Below, one piece after another: positions 7,136 to 16,101 of a DNA stretch of 64,000 bases. Source of the stretch: Streptomyces griseiscabiei (GTDB lineage Bacteria > Actinomycetota > Actinomycetes > Streptomycetales > Streptomycetaceae); the NCBI RefSeq assembly GCF_020010925.1, contig NZ_JAGJBZ010000001.1:2294001-2358000 (forward strand). The letters are read 5' to 3'. Position numbers and translations under genes: made by a program. Position 1 is the first letter of the stretch. Every line of letters starts with the position of its first letter. The notes beneath the pieces were generated by a model. The model was given only the letters and a program-made list of their open reading frames with translations, was not told where the DNA came from and made no database searches.

Positions 7136-9669
7136 GCGGGGTCTCCTTCGCTGCTGTCGCTGCCCGTCACGGGGCCGGGGGTGACGCCTTTGCCGGGTGC
7201 CCTGCCGCCGCCTCGGGCCCAGCCGTCGCGGTAGGCCGTCATACGGTCGCGTACGAGTTCCGGGGTGCGTACGTCGTCCGCCGGGGCGGTGGCGGCCTGG
7301 GCGGGTTGCCCGGTGTGCTGTTCGCGCAGCTGCGGGGCGAGGTGCGCCTGGCGTACACGGCGCGGCAGTTCGTCGGGGTGTTCCGGTTCGGGCTGGTGTC
7401 GGTGGGGTCGCAGGGCGGTGACGCCGGGAGGTGGCTCGGGCGGGCCGTCCGCCGTAGTCCGACCGGGTGTGGTGGAGGCGACGGGGGCCATGAGGGCGCG
7501 CCGGTCGGCGGCCCGCTCGACGGGTTCCTGGTGCCCGGCGGCCACGCGCGCGTACGCGCGTTCCTCGCTCCGTGGAGAGGCCTCGGCGGCGGCGCGGGGG
7601 GAACGTTCCGGCACGCCGCTGTTCAGCAGGGCGGTGGGCAGGAGGACCACCGCGGTGGTGCCGCCGTAGGGCGAGGTCCGCAGATGGACCTTGACGCCGT
7701 GGCGGGCGGAGAGCCTGCTCACCACGAACAGGCCGAGGCGGTCGCTGTCGAACAGGTCGAGGGCCTCGGACTGTTCGATGCGGCGGTTGGCCTCGGTGCG
7801 GGTCTCCTTGCCCATGCCGAGCCCGCGGTCCTCGACCTCCACGACGTATCCGTTGCCCACCGGCTCCCCGGTGATCCGCACGCGTGTGTGGGGCGGGGAG
7901 AACTGGGCCGCGTTCTCCACCAGTTCCGCCAGGAGGTGGGTGAGGTCGGCGACCGCCGTACCGACGATCTTCGCCTCGGGGAGCTGCCGTACCTCCACGC
8001 GCGCGTAGTCCTCGATCTCGGAGACGGCCGCGCGGACCACGTTCGTCAGGGAGACGGGCATGCGCCACGCCCTGCCCGGCGCGGCTCCGGAGAGGATGAT
8101 CAGGCTCTCCGCGTGGCGCCGCATCCGGGTGGTGAGGTGGTCGAGGCGGAAGAGGTCGCTGAGTTCGTCGGGGTCGTCGGAGCGGCGTTCCATGCTGTCG
8201 AGCAGGCTCAGTTGGCGGTGTACGAGGATCTGGCTGCGGCGGGCGAGGTTCACGAAGACGCCGGAGATGCCGCCGGCGAGTTCGGCGCGCTCGACCGCGG
8301 CGCGGAGGGCCGCCCGGTGCACGGTGCCGAGGGCCTCGGCGACCTGGCCGGTCTCGTCCTCGGCGGGAGGTCCGGGCGGGGCCTCGGCGTCGACGTCGAT
8401 CTCCTCACCGGCCCGCAGTCTCCGCATGGCGTGGGGCAGTTTGCGGCGGGCGATCTCCAGGGCGCCGTTGCGCAGGCCGACCAGCTCGACGACGAGCCCT
8501 CGTCCGATGCGCACGGAGATGACGAGCGAGGCGACGACGGCGGCGAGACCGAGGAGGACCGCGGCGCCCGCCGGGGTGAGCAGGGCGCGGGTGAACGGGT
8601 CGGCCCGGTCGGCGGCTTCGTGTCCGGCGGCGGCCTCGATGCCGCGCATGTCGTCGCGCACGCGCGCGTGGGCGGACGTCCAGGCCGCTTCGGGAGCGGC
8701 GCGGAGCGCGCGGACGCCCGGGTGGCTCGTGAGCACCTTGTCCTCGACGGCGCGCAGGTCGGCATAGGCGCTCTCGTGGGCGAGTTCCTGCCAGGCGGCG
8801 CGTTCGGGGCCGCGCAGATCCGCACCGGCGGCCTCGGCCAGGGTGCGGCGGGTGTCGACGGCTCCGGTGAACAGGCGCAGCCGCTCACGGTCGAGGGTTC
8901 CGGCCAGGCGGGCGCCGGCCAGGAGTGAGTCCTCCTGGGCCAGGGCCTCGCCCGCGCGGGAGAACTCCAGCAGCACGCGCGCGTCGGAGCCGAGGCCGGG
9001 GTCCTGGACGCCGGTGAGCGCGCCTCCCACGCCGAAGGCGGTGGAAACGGTCCTGGTGTACCGCTCGTAGGTCTCGGCCCAGCCGCTGCGGTGGTCGAGC
9101 ACCGAGGTCCGCAGCGCGCGCAGTTGTTCGGCTCCGGTCACGAAGGCGGCGAGGCGTTCGGCCACCGCCGGGGGCAGGTCGGTGCCGTCGGCGATGGTGT
9201 GCCGGTCGCCGAGGCGCAGCGCGTCGACCGCCCGTTCGGTGCGCTGGGACAGCCTCCGCAGCGCGCTCTCCCGTTCCGCCGAGGGCGCGGTGGCGTACCG
9301 TACGGCGGCCACGCGCTCTTCCTGGAGCGCTTCGACGGCGTCGGCGACCGGGCCGCGCACGGAGGCGTCGACGCGCTGTGTCTGCCGGAAGCCGGCCACG
9401 TCCTGGGCGGTGGTGACGGTGGCGTACGCCCACAGGGCGAGCAGGGAGACGACGGGCACCATCAGCAGGCAGACGATCTTGGCCCGGACGGTGCGGGGGC
9501 GCAGATGCCATCGCCCCGCGCGCGTGGGCGGCCCGAGGGTCACGGCCTCCGCCTCGTCGGGGTCGAGGCGTTCGTCGGCCGGAGGGCCCGCGTGGGCTCG
9601 GCGGCCGCGTATCGCGGGCTGGGACGGCGCCTCGGCGCCGGCTGTCGGGGTCCTGCGGGGTGTACGCAT
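7132..9669 (-). CDS. cvnA: CvnA sensor histidine kinase-like protein, conservon 1
   Basis: An 845-residue membrane sensor. A 60-residue cytoplasmic tail is followed by TM1 near residues 65-85. A roughly 280-residue extracytoplasmic region has the helical character of nitrate-sensing (NIT) domains, and TM2 lies near 365-388. A HAMP-like linker then leads to a kinase core with RLDHLTTRMRRHAESL (candidate His region), N-box LLAELVENAAQFS, VEDRGLGMG and DRLGLFVVSRL. A proline-rich tail of about 160 residues ends the chain. The ATG at 9669 has AGGAGG just upstream. An MHYT gene lies 84 bp upstream on the same strand. Whether conservon kinases autophosphorylate is not settled. Confidence 0.9.
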   Translation of the reverse strand: MRTPRRTPTAGAEAPSQPAIRGRRAHAGPPADERLDPDEAEAVTLGPPTRAGRWHLRPRTVRAKIVCLLMVPVVSLLALWAYATVTTAQDVAGFRQTQRVDASVRGPVADAVEALQEERVAAVRYATAPSAERESALRRLSQRTERAVDALRLGDRHTIADGTDLPPAVAERLAAFVTGAEQLRALRTSVLDHRSGWAETYERYTRTVSTAFGVGGALTGVQDPGLGSDARVLLEFSRAGEALAQEDSLLAGARLAGTLDRERLRLFTGAVDTRRTLAEAAGADLRGPERAAWQELAHESAYADLRAVEDKVLTSHPGVRALRAAPEAAWTSAHARVRDDMRGIEAAAGHEAADRADPFTRALLTPAGAAVLLGLAAVVASLVISVRIGRGLVVELVGLRNGALEIARRKLPHAMRRLRAGEEIDVDAEAPPGPPAEDETGQVAEALGTVHRAALRAAVERAELAGGISGVFVNLARRSQILVHRQLSLLDSMERRSDDPDELSDLFRLDHLTTRMRRHAESLIILSGAAPGRAWRMPVSLTNVVRAAVSEIEDYARVEVRQLPEAKIVGTAVADLTHLLAELVENAAQFSPPHTRVRITGEPVGNGYVVEVEDRGLGMGKETRTEANRRIEQSEALDLFDSDRLGLFVVSRLSARHGVKVHLRTSPYGGTTAVVLLPTALLNSGVPERSPRAAAEASPRSEERAYARVAAGHQEPVERAADRRALMAPVASTTPGRTTADGPPEPPPGVTALRPHRHQPEPEHPDELPRRVRQAHLAPQLREQHTGQPAQAATAPADDVRTPELVRDRMTAYRDGWARGGGRAPGKGVTPGPVTGSDSSEGDPA

Positions 9670-9753
9670 GGCCTCCTCGATCGGAGTGGTTCGGAGCGGT
9701 CTCGCAGGCAGCCGCGCACGGCTGACGGACGGAGCTCGGAGAGGACCGCGCGA

Positions 9754-10530
9754 CTAGTGGGCGGCGGCGTTCCCGACCGGCCGCTGGGCCGACGCGGATG
9801 CCTCACGTTCCCCGGCCGTGGGTGACAGCGCGACGAACGCCGAGGTGAGGAAGAGGTAGGACCCGAGGCCGACGGCGAGGGGGAAGATGAACTGCATCGC
9901 CGTGGCCCCGGGCAGCACCGCCCCCGACGGGGCGACCTCCACCCGCACCGCCCACATCGCGGTGTAGTGCATGCTGCTCACCGCTCCTCCCATGACCAGG
10001 GAGGCGGCGGTGACCGCGACGGGCGACTCGATGTTGAGCGCCGCCCAGAGGGCGGCGGTCGCGGCGACCACGGCGATCACGACGGAGAGCGCGACCAGCG
10101 CCGGGTCGTAGGTCACGTCGCCGTGCAGGCGTACGGCCGCCATGCCCAGGTAGTGCATGCTGGCGACGCCCAGGCCGGTGGTGAGCCCGCCGAGCAGCAG
10201 CGCGCGGGCGCGGTTCGGGCTGTAGCCGACGGCGAAGACCCCGGCGCAGACCACGATCATGGCGACGAGCAGGCTCAGGACGGTCAGCGGCACGTCGTAG
10301 CGGATCTCGGTGCCGCTGACACCGAAGCCGAGCATCGCCACGAAGTGCATGGTCCAGATGCCGGTACCGATGGCCGAGGCCGCGGTGACGAGCCAGTTGC
10401 GGCGGGACCTCCCGGTGGCGCCGAGCGCGCGGACCGTGCAGCGCAGTCCGAGCGCGGCACCGATGGAGGCCATGACGTACGACAGCACGGGGGTCAGCCA
10501 GCCGAAGGTGGCGTGGTCCAGGTGTCCCAT
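9754..10530 (-). CDS. MHYT-domain integral membrane sensor
   Basis: A 258-residue protein that is almost wholly one MHYT domain. It has seven hydrophobic helices and three motif copies: MHFVAM (about 60), MHYLGM (about 125) and MHYTAM (about 185). The Met/His residues are proposed to bind copper and sense O2, CO or NO. There is no GGDEF or kinase output domain, so it would need a partner. It ends 84 bp before cvnA on the same strand, making CvnA-D a plausible partner system. The ATG at 10530 begins MGHLDHATFGW, as in other Streptomyces MHYT proteins. Confidence 0.9.
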   Translation of the reverse strand: MGHLDHATFGWLTPVLSYVMASIGAALGLRCTVRALGATGRSRRNWLVTAASAIGTGIWTMHFVAMLGFGVSGTEIRYDVPLTVLSLLVAMIVVCAGVFAVGYSPNRARALLLGGLTTGLGVASMHYLGMAAVRLHGDVTYDPALVALSVVIAVVAATAALWAALNIESPVAVTAASLVMGGAVSSMHYTAMWAVRVEVAPSGAVLPGATAMQFIFPLAVGLGSYLFLTSAFVALSPTAGEREASASAQRPVGNAAAH

Positions 10531-10673
10531 GGCTCAGGGACGCTAGTGGGAGCACAGGAGCACACAGGGGGCGCATTTCGAAAGGTTCTGGAATGTGGCG
10601 CATATATGCACTGGAACGATCGCCTGCCGCCCGAACATGCGCGTCAGTCCATGCGCCGTTCCGGTGAGGGATC

Positions 10674-11282
10674 ATGCGGAGCATGAGCGACGACCACACA
10701 CACGTCCAGGAGTTCTTCACGGCGCGGGCCGCGCACTGGGACGCCCGGTTCCCCGACGACGGGCCCGCCTACGCCGCCGCGGTCGCCGAACTCGGTCTGG
10801 GCGCGGGTGACCGGGTGCTCGACGCGGGATGCGGCACGGGACGGGCCCTGACACCGTTGCGCGCGGCCGTGGGGCCTGCCGGGGTGGTGCTCGGGGCCGA
10901 TCTGACACCCGCCATGCTGGAGGCGGCCGCAAGGGCCGGACGGGACGGCGACGGGCAGTTGCTGGTCGCCGACGTGGCCGCGCTGCCGGTGCGGACGGAG
11001 TCCCTCGACGCGGTGTTCGCCGCGGGACTCGTGGCGCATCTCCCGAACCCCACCGAGAACCTGCGGGAGCTGGCACGAGTGGTCCGGCCGGGCGGCACAC
11101 TGGCGCTCTTCCACCCCATCGGCCGGGCCGCGCTCGCCGCGCGGCAGGGACGGCGGCTCACCCCCGGGGACCTGCGAGCAGAGGTGAACCTCGGGCCGCT
11201 GCTGGCCGGCGCGGGCTGGCACATGACGTCGTACGCCGACGAGGAGACCCGCTTCCTCGCGCTCGCCGCGCGCGTCGGCTGA
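10674..11282 (+). CDS. class I SAM-dependent methyltransferase
   Basis: A 202-residue soluble methyltransferase of the Methyltransf_11/25 type. Motif I is VLDAGCGTGRAL, and an acidic residue follows in VVLGADLTP. Motif post-I is LLVADVAALPV, and the ARVVRPGGTLALF strand is typical of ubiE-like enzymes. The substrate cannot be told. It is divergent from the MHYT gene. The ATG at 10674 has GAGGG upstream; ATG 10683 (MSDDHTHV) is an equally good start. Confidence 0.85.
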   Translation: MRSMSDDHTHVQEFFTARAAHWDARFPDDGPAYAAAVAELGLGAGDRVLDAGCGTGRALTPLRAAVGPAGVVLGADLTPAMLEAAARAGRDGDGQLLVADVAALPVRTESLDAVFAAGLVAHLPNPTENLRELARVVRPGGTLALFHPIGRAALAARQGRRLTPGDLRAEVNLGPLLAGAGWHMTSYADEETRFLALAARVG

Positions 11283-11429
11283 CCCCCGGCACCGGCCGGG
11301 ACATGCCGTCCCGAGTCCTGAATGTGCCGTTCGCAGCGCTTCACCCCGCACTCCCCCTTCTGTGGCCGCACCTCGGTCTCTAGGTTGAGAGGACGAGCTG
11401 TGACACCGACACGGGGGTAGGTAGCCCAT

Positions 11430-11726
11430 ATGTTCGGCAGCGTTCGCAAGTCCTTCGGCAGATTTCTCGACTCGTTGCGCACGGAGACCACCTCGCGGGA
11501 GGCCAAGCGCACCCACAACCTGTTCGAGGCGGCCGCCGTCTACATCTCGGCGTGCGCCGACGACGACCAGGAGCAGATCGACGAGGCGGTCACCTGGGTG
11601 TCGCCCGAGGCCCTGTCGTTCGGGGTCAGCGAGCTGGCGTGCCGGGCGGTGATCGCACTCGCACGGGAGCGGGACGAGTCTCCGCAGACGGTCGCCCGGT
11701 CGCTCCTGGGGCTACCCGCCGCCTGA
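11430..11726 (+). CDS. small conserved hypothetical protein
   Basis: A 98-residue protein with no recognised domain. The basic N-terminus (MFGSVRKSFGRFLDSLR) could form an amphipathic helix. The rest is helical with an acidic patch (SACADDDQEQIDEAVTWVS). It has strong GC3 coding bias, an ATG start with GGGGGTAGG about 13 bases upstream, and no overlap with neighbours. It looks like a real Streptomyces-specific gene of unknown function. Confidence 0.6.
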   Translation: MFGSVRKSFGRFLDSLRTETTSREAKRTHNLFEAAAVYISACADDDQEQIDEAVTWVSPEALSFGVSELACRAVIALARERDESPQTVARSLLGLPAA

Positions 11727-11863
11727 AGGGGTGAGGGTCTCCGGTCGATTCGCCCTGTCCGCCCGGACATCCGCAGCTCCGCACGGGGTTCACGCTCGTG
11801 ACAAGGGCCCGTCGGGCGCATTAGGGTGCGCCGACGGACGAGCGAGAGCAATGGGAGGCCGGC

Positions 11864-12727
11864 ATGGCCGGGACGGACGACGATGCCGTCACCGCCGGGG
11901 ACGACGACGCGCTGTATGTGCTGACGGCGGTACTGCTCACGCCCGCGAACTTCCCGAGCGTGCTGGGCGACGACTACCCGGAGGCCTGCGCGGCCCTCGG
12001 CCTCGCCCCGCTCGCCGACGGGTACGGCATCGTCCTGGGCCAGGACGGTGAGGGTGCCCGGTGGACGGTGGCGGTGGACGACGTGTCGCTGGTCGCGGTG
12101 GCCATCGCGTCGTGGGACTGCGGTATGGAGTACGACCTGTCGCCCGACGAGGACTCGGTCGTGGCCGCGCTGCCGGGCTGGCCTCTCGCGGTCGCCGTGG
12201 CGGCCCCGGGGGTGCCGGCCCCGCACGACCCCGATCCGGAGGTTTCGGACCTGCCCCCGCTGAGCCCGCCGGACACCGGCGTCTGGGGCCCCGCGCAGCG
12301 GCGCCTGGGTGCCGACGAGATCGCGCTGCAGTGGGCGATGTGGCGGGAGCAGATCGACGACGACGCCTTCGCCGGACAGGACGGCTCCGGCCGGCCGGCG
12401 GCCGGTGACGCCGGGCAGGCCACAGGGGCCTCCGGCTCCGGTCAGAACGAGGGCACGCCTCGCACGGGCATCCGCCGTGTGCTCGCGGAGGCACGCGCCT
12501 ATGTCGACTCCCCACCGCCCCTTGGCCGGGTCCGCTCCTCGTTCGCGCCGGGAGGTGCCCGGACCCTGCGTGCCGACGGTCCCGGCTGGTCGATGGTGGC
12601 CAGGACCGACGACATCGCGTTCGTGCTTCTCGACGAGGAACCCGGCGAGGTGCTGCCCGTGGGCCGGGGACCGGAACTGCCCGGCCTCCTGGAATCCCTC
12701 GACAAGATCGCCGTACGCCCGAACTGA
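11864..12727 (+). CDS. conserved hypothetical protein, Streptomyces type
   Basis: A 287-residue soluble protein, acidic, with two compact regions (residues 15-110 and 205-287) joined by a Gly/Ala/Ser-rich linker. Features include ALYVLTAVLLTPANFPSVLG near the start and MVARTDDIAFVLLDEE near the end. There is no signal peptide, membrane segment or catalytic motif. The ATG at 11864 follows GGGAGG. It ends before a perfect hairpin shared with the convergent small membrane gene. I do not recognise a function. Confidence 0.65.
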   Translation: MAGTDDDAVTAGDDDALYVLTAVLLTPANFPSVLGDDYPEACAALGLAPLADGYGIVLGQDGEGARWTVAVDDVSLVAVAIASWDCGMEYDLSPDEDSVVAALPGWPLAVAVAAPGVPAPHDPDPEVSDLPPLSPPDTGVWGPAQRRLGADEIALQWAMWREQIDDDAFAGQDGSGRPAAGDAGQATGASGSGQNEGTPRTGIRRVLAEARAYVDSPPPLGRVRSSFAPGGARTLRADGPGWSMVARTDDIAFVLLDEEPGEVLPVGRGPELPGLLESLDKIAVRPN

Positions 12728-12753
12728 TCCCTCGGCCCGAGCCTCATGCGCCG

Positions 12754-12779
12754 CACCGGCCCGCGCCCGCGGGCCGGTG
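12754..12779. terminator. bidirectional intrinsic terminator
   Basis: A perfect 12-bp stem (CACCGGCCCGCG / CGCGGGCCGGTG) with a 2-base loop lies exactly between the convergent stops at 12727 and 12785. There is no T-run, as is usual for Streptomyces hairpins. Confidence 0.7.
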
Positions 12780-12784
12780 ACGGC

Positions 12785-12973
12785 TCAGCGGCCGAGCTCC
12801 TTGCGGCCGACCCCGCGCAGCCTGCGGCGCTGCGAGGGGTCCAGCGCGAGGTACGCGGCCGTGGGGATCCCCAGGACTATCAGGAGATTGGCCCAGAAGG
12901 GGAACGGCAGCAGGATCAGCAGGACGATCCCGATGGCCGCACCCCCCGCGACGATCTTCGTGCTCTTCGACAT
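12785..12973 (-). CDS. small membrane protein
   Basis: A 62-residue protein beginning MSKSTKIVAGGAAIGIVLLI. Two closely spaced hydrophobic segments cover residues 8-48, followed by a short basic tail (RRRLRGVGRKELGR). The ATG at 12973 is supported by GGAGGCGACGGAG immediately upstream; a longer frame from 13060 has no such support. The function is unknown. Topology is probably a helical hairpin with the basic tail inside. Confidence 0.65.
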   Translation of the reverse strand: MSKSTKIVAGGAAIGIVLLILLPFPFWANLLIVLGIPTAAYLALDPSQRRRLRGVGRKELGR

Positions 12974-13159
12974 CTCCGTCGCCTCCTTCGCGGCCACTGC
13001 CGCTCTCTGTCCTGAAAACGGGAGCGGACCGCCCGCAGTTCCGGACCACGACCCTGACACGTCCCTGAGTCGAACCCCCGTACAACCCTGAGATGCCCCC
13101 GCCGCCGAGCGGGAAAAGTGACCCGCGTCACCTCACAGCATGCCCCTCGGAGGTTTGGG

Positions 13160-13192
13160 ATGAGGTACTCTCGGCGATTCTGGCTACGGTAG
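13160..13192 (+). CDS. candidate 10-residue leader peptide before the SNF2 helicase
   Basis: A consensus GGAGG (13149-13153), 6 bases from an ATG, starts MRYSRRFWLR followed by TAG. The stop lies 26 bp before the GTG of the helicase. Such a strong ribosome site on such a short, Arg/aromatic-rich ORF suggests a translated leader that could couple or attenuate expression of the downstream genes. No antiterminator fold was established, so this is inference from spacing. Confidence 0.4.
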   Translation: MRYSRRFWLR

Positions 13193-13218
13193 TCAAATTT
13201 GAGGAGTTCAGTATCCCT

Positions 13219-16101
13219 GTGCCGACGAACCCCGTGCCAACCCCCTCCACCCCGGTGGCGACCCCCTCCGAAGTCTCCGCGCTCGCCGGCTGCCGTGCCG
13301 TCTTCGTGGCCGCGGACCCCGCCCGCACCGGCCGTGTCGCCTTCTGGCGGGAGGACGGCGCCTCACCGCCCGAGGTCACCCACGGATCGCCCGGGGAGCT
13401 GACGGTCGTGCTGCCCGGGGAGGAAGGCGTCCGGCTGGTGACGGTGCCCGCCGTCTCGCTGCCGGTGCGCGCCGCGCTGCCGGTGCTCACACGCGCGCGT
13501 GCCGCCACGGGCGCCCACCGGTCGACGGCGTTCTGGGGGGCGGCCGCCGTACTGGCGCTCCAGTTCGCCGCACGCGGGCTGCTGTTGCCCGGCGTGACAG
13601 CGACCGGCCACGACGCCTGGCGGGCCGGCCCACTGCGGGCGGAGGACGTGGACCTGGTGAGGGAACTGGCCGCCGCGATGCCACCCGAGGCACACGCGGT
13701 ACCGGTGGATCACGACGAGCCGTTGCGGCTGCCCGATCCGGAGCGGCTGCTGCGCGACTTCCTCGACGCCGTCCTGGACGCGTTGCCCCGCTCGCCCGCC
13801 GCGGGCGTCGCGGCGGGCGGCCCCGCCTTCGCCGTGCGGGAACCGCACCAGGTGCCCGAGCAGCGCGCCTGGGCCGCCGACGTCGCGGCCGGACACGACG
13901 CGGGGGTCCGGGTGTCGCTGCGGATCGAGATCCCCGGACTCGCCTCCGTCGCGGCCGACGAGGGGGACGGGGCGGAGCCGCGGTTCCGTGCCGTCCCGCA
14001 GGTGCACAGTGTGAGCGACCCCGCGCTCGTCGCGGACGCGTCCGCCGTGTGGGCCGGTGCCGAGGCGTTCGGCCCGCGCGCGCGGATGGACGCCCTGGTG
14101 GCGCTGCGCCGCGCGGCCCGCGCCTGGGCCCCGCTCACCCCACTGCTCTCCGCGGCGGTGCCCGACGCGGTGGAACTCGCGGACGAGGAGGTCACCGAAC
14201 TGCTCGGCGAGGGCGCCCGGCTGCTGGCTGCGGCCGGCGTCGACGTGCACTGGCCCAGGGAGCTGGCCCGCAAGCTGACGGCCCGCGCGGTGATCGGCCC
14301 GCCCGACGACGAGCAGGGCCCCGGCAGAGCCGCGTCGGACACACCCTCGTACCTCTCCTCGGACGCCCTGCTCGCCTTCGACTGGTGGTTCGCCCTGGGC
14401 GACCGGCGGCTCACCCGGCAGGAGCTGGACCTGCTCGCGGAGGCGAACCGTCCCATGGTGCGGCTGCGCGACCAGTGGGTGCTGGTGGATCCGGAGGAGA
14501 TCCACCGCGCGCGTGCCCAGCGCGACCGCAAGGTGTCGCCGGTCGACGCGCTCGGTGCCGCTCTGACGGGCTCGACGGAGGTCGACGGCCGGACCGTCGA
14601 GGTGCGGCCGACGGGGTGGCTGGCGACGTTGCGGGAGCGTCTGTCGGACCCCGAGGGGCAGGAGCCGGTGGGGCAACCGGCCGGACTCGCCGCGACCCTG
14701 CGGGACTATCAGCTGCGTGGCCTCACCTGGCTGGCCCGGATGACCTCCCTGGGGCTCGGCGGCTGCCTCGCCGACGACATGGGCCTCGGCAAGACGATCA
14801 CCCTGATCGCCCTGCATCTGCACCGGCAGACCGACGCCGCGTCGGCGGGCCCCACCCTCGTGGTCTGTCCTGCCTCCCTGATGGGCAACTGGCAGCGGGA
14901 GATCGAGAAGTTCGCGCCGGGTGTGCCGGTGCGCCGCTTCCACGGGTCCCGACGCGGCCTGGACGATCTCGCCGGCGGAGAGTTCGTCCTGACCACGTAC
15001 GGCACGATGCGGCTCGACGCGCCGCGGCTCGCGGAGGTGCCGTGGGGCATGGTCGTGGCGGACGAGGCACAGCATGTGAAGAACCCCTACTCGGCCACGG
15101 CGAAGGAACTCCGGACGATCGGGGCACGCGCGCGTGTGGCGCTCACCGGCACTCCGGTGGAGAACAACCTCTCCGAACTGTGGGCGATCCTCGACTGGAC
15201 CACACCGGGTCTCCTCGGCACGCTCGGCGCCTTCCGCAGCCGGTACGCGCAGTTGGTCGAGGGCAGCCGGGATCCGGCCGCGGCGGAGCGGCTGTCCCGT
15301 CTCGTCCGGCCGTTCCTGCTGCGCCGTCGCAAGTCCGACCCGGGCATCGCGCCGGAGCTGCCGCCGAAGACCGAGACCGATCGCGCCGTGTCCCTCACCA
15401 GGGAACAGGCGGGGCTGTACGAGGCGTTGGTCCGCGAGACCATGGCGGAGATCGCCGCGGCCGACGGCATGGAACGGCGCGGACTGATCGTGAAGCTGCT
15501 GACCGGGCTCAAGCAGATCTGCAACCACCCCGCGCAGTTCCTCAAGGAGGAACGGCCCAGGATCGCGGGCAGGTCGGGGAAGTTGGAGCTGCTGGACGAA
15601 TTGCTGGACACCATCCTCGCCGAGGACGCGAGCGTTCTGGTGTTCACCCAGTACGTCCGGATGGCACGACTCCTGGAACGCCACCTCGCGGCACGCGGCG
15701 TGCCCACGCGCTTTCTGCACGGCGGGACACCGGTCCCCGAGCGGGAGGCGATGGTCGAACGCTTCCAGGAGGGGGAAGTGCCCGTCTTCCTGCTGTCGTT
15801 GAAGGCCGCCGGCACGGGGCTGAACCTGACCCGTGCCGAGCATGTCGTGCACTACGACCGCTGGTGGAACCCGGCCGTCGAGGCGCAGGCCACGGACCGG
15901 GCGTACCGCATCGGTCAGACACGGCCGGTGCAGGTGCACCGGCTGATCGCGGAGGGAACGATCGAGGACCGCATCGCGGACATGCTGCTGCGCAAGCGGG
16001 AGCTGGCCGACGCGGTGCTGGGCGCGGGCGACACGGCACTGACCGAGTTGTCCGACGCCGATCTGGCGGACCTGGTGGAACTTCGGGGGGAGGCGCGATG
16101 A
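13219..16101 (+). CDS. SNF2-family DEAD/DEAH helicase
   Basis: A 960-residue SF2 ATPase of the bacterial SNF2/HepA group. An N-terminal 480-residue region contains the SNF2-associated domain (VDVHWPRELARKL, ALLAFDWWFALGD). The ATPase lobes follow: Q-region LRDYQLRGLTWLARM, Walker A DDMGLGKTI, box II VADEAQHVKN, motif III as ALTGTPVENN. The helicase C lobe has LVFTQYVRMARLLERHL and ATDRAYRIGQTRPVQVH. Its role is presumably remodelling nucleic acid-protein complexes. The GTG at 13219 has GAGGAG 12 bases upstream, rather distant. The stop overlaps the SWIM gene start (ATGA), so the two are coupled. A leader ORF precedes it. Confidence 0.9.
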   Translation: MPTNPVPTPSTPVATPSEVSALAGCRAVFVAADPARTGRVAFWREDGASPPEVTHGSPGELTVVLPGEEGVRLVTVPAVSLPVRAALPVLTRARAATGAHRSTAFWGAAAVLALQFAARGLLLPGVTATGHDAWRAGPLRAEDVDLVRELAAAMPPEAHAVPVDHDEPLRLPDPERLLRDFLDAVLDALPRSPAAGVAAGGPAFAVREPHQVPEQRAWAADVAAGHDAGVRVSLRIEIPGLASVAADEGDGAEPRFRAVPQVHSVSDPALVADASAVWAGAEAFGPRARMDALVALRRAARAWAPLTPLLSAAVPDAVELADEEVTELLGEGARLLAAAGVDVHWPRELARKLTARAVIGPPDDEQGPGRAASDTPSYLSSDALLAFDWWFALGDRRLTRQELDLLAEANRPMVRLRDQWVLVDPEEIHRARAQRDRKVSPVDALGAALTGSTEVDGRTVEVRPTGWLATLRERLSDPEGQEPVGQPAGLAATLRDYQLRGLTWLARMTSLGLGGCLADDMGLGKTITLIALHLHRQTDAASAGPTLVVCPASLMGNWQREIEKFAPGVPVRRFHGSRRGLDDLAGGEFVLTTYGTMRLDAPRLAEVPWGMVVADEAQHVKNPYSATAKELRTIGARARVALTGTPVENNLSELWAILDWTTPGLLGTLGAFRSRYAQLVEGSRDPAAAERLSRLVRPFLLRRRKSDPGIAPELPPKTETDRAVSLTREQAGLYEALVRETMAEIAAADGMERRGLIVKLLTGLKQICNHPAQFLKEERPRIAGRSGKLELLDELLDTILAEDASVLVFTQYVRMARLLERHLAARGVPTRFLHGGTPVPEREAMVERFQEGEVPVFLLSLKAAGTGLNLTRAEHVVHYDRWWNPAVEAQATDRAYRIGQTRPVQVHRLIAEGTIEDRIADMLLRKRELADAVLGAGDTALTELSDADLADLVELRGEAR

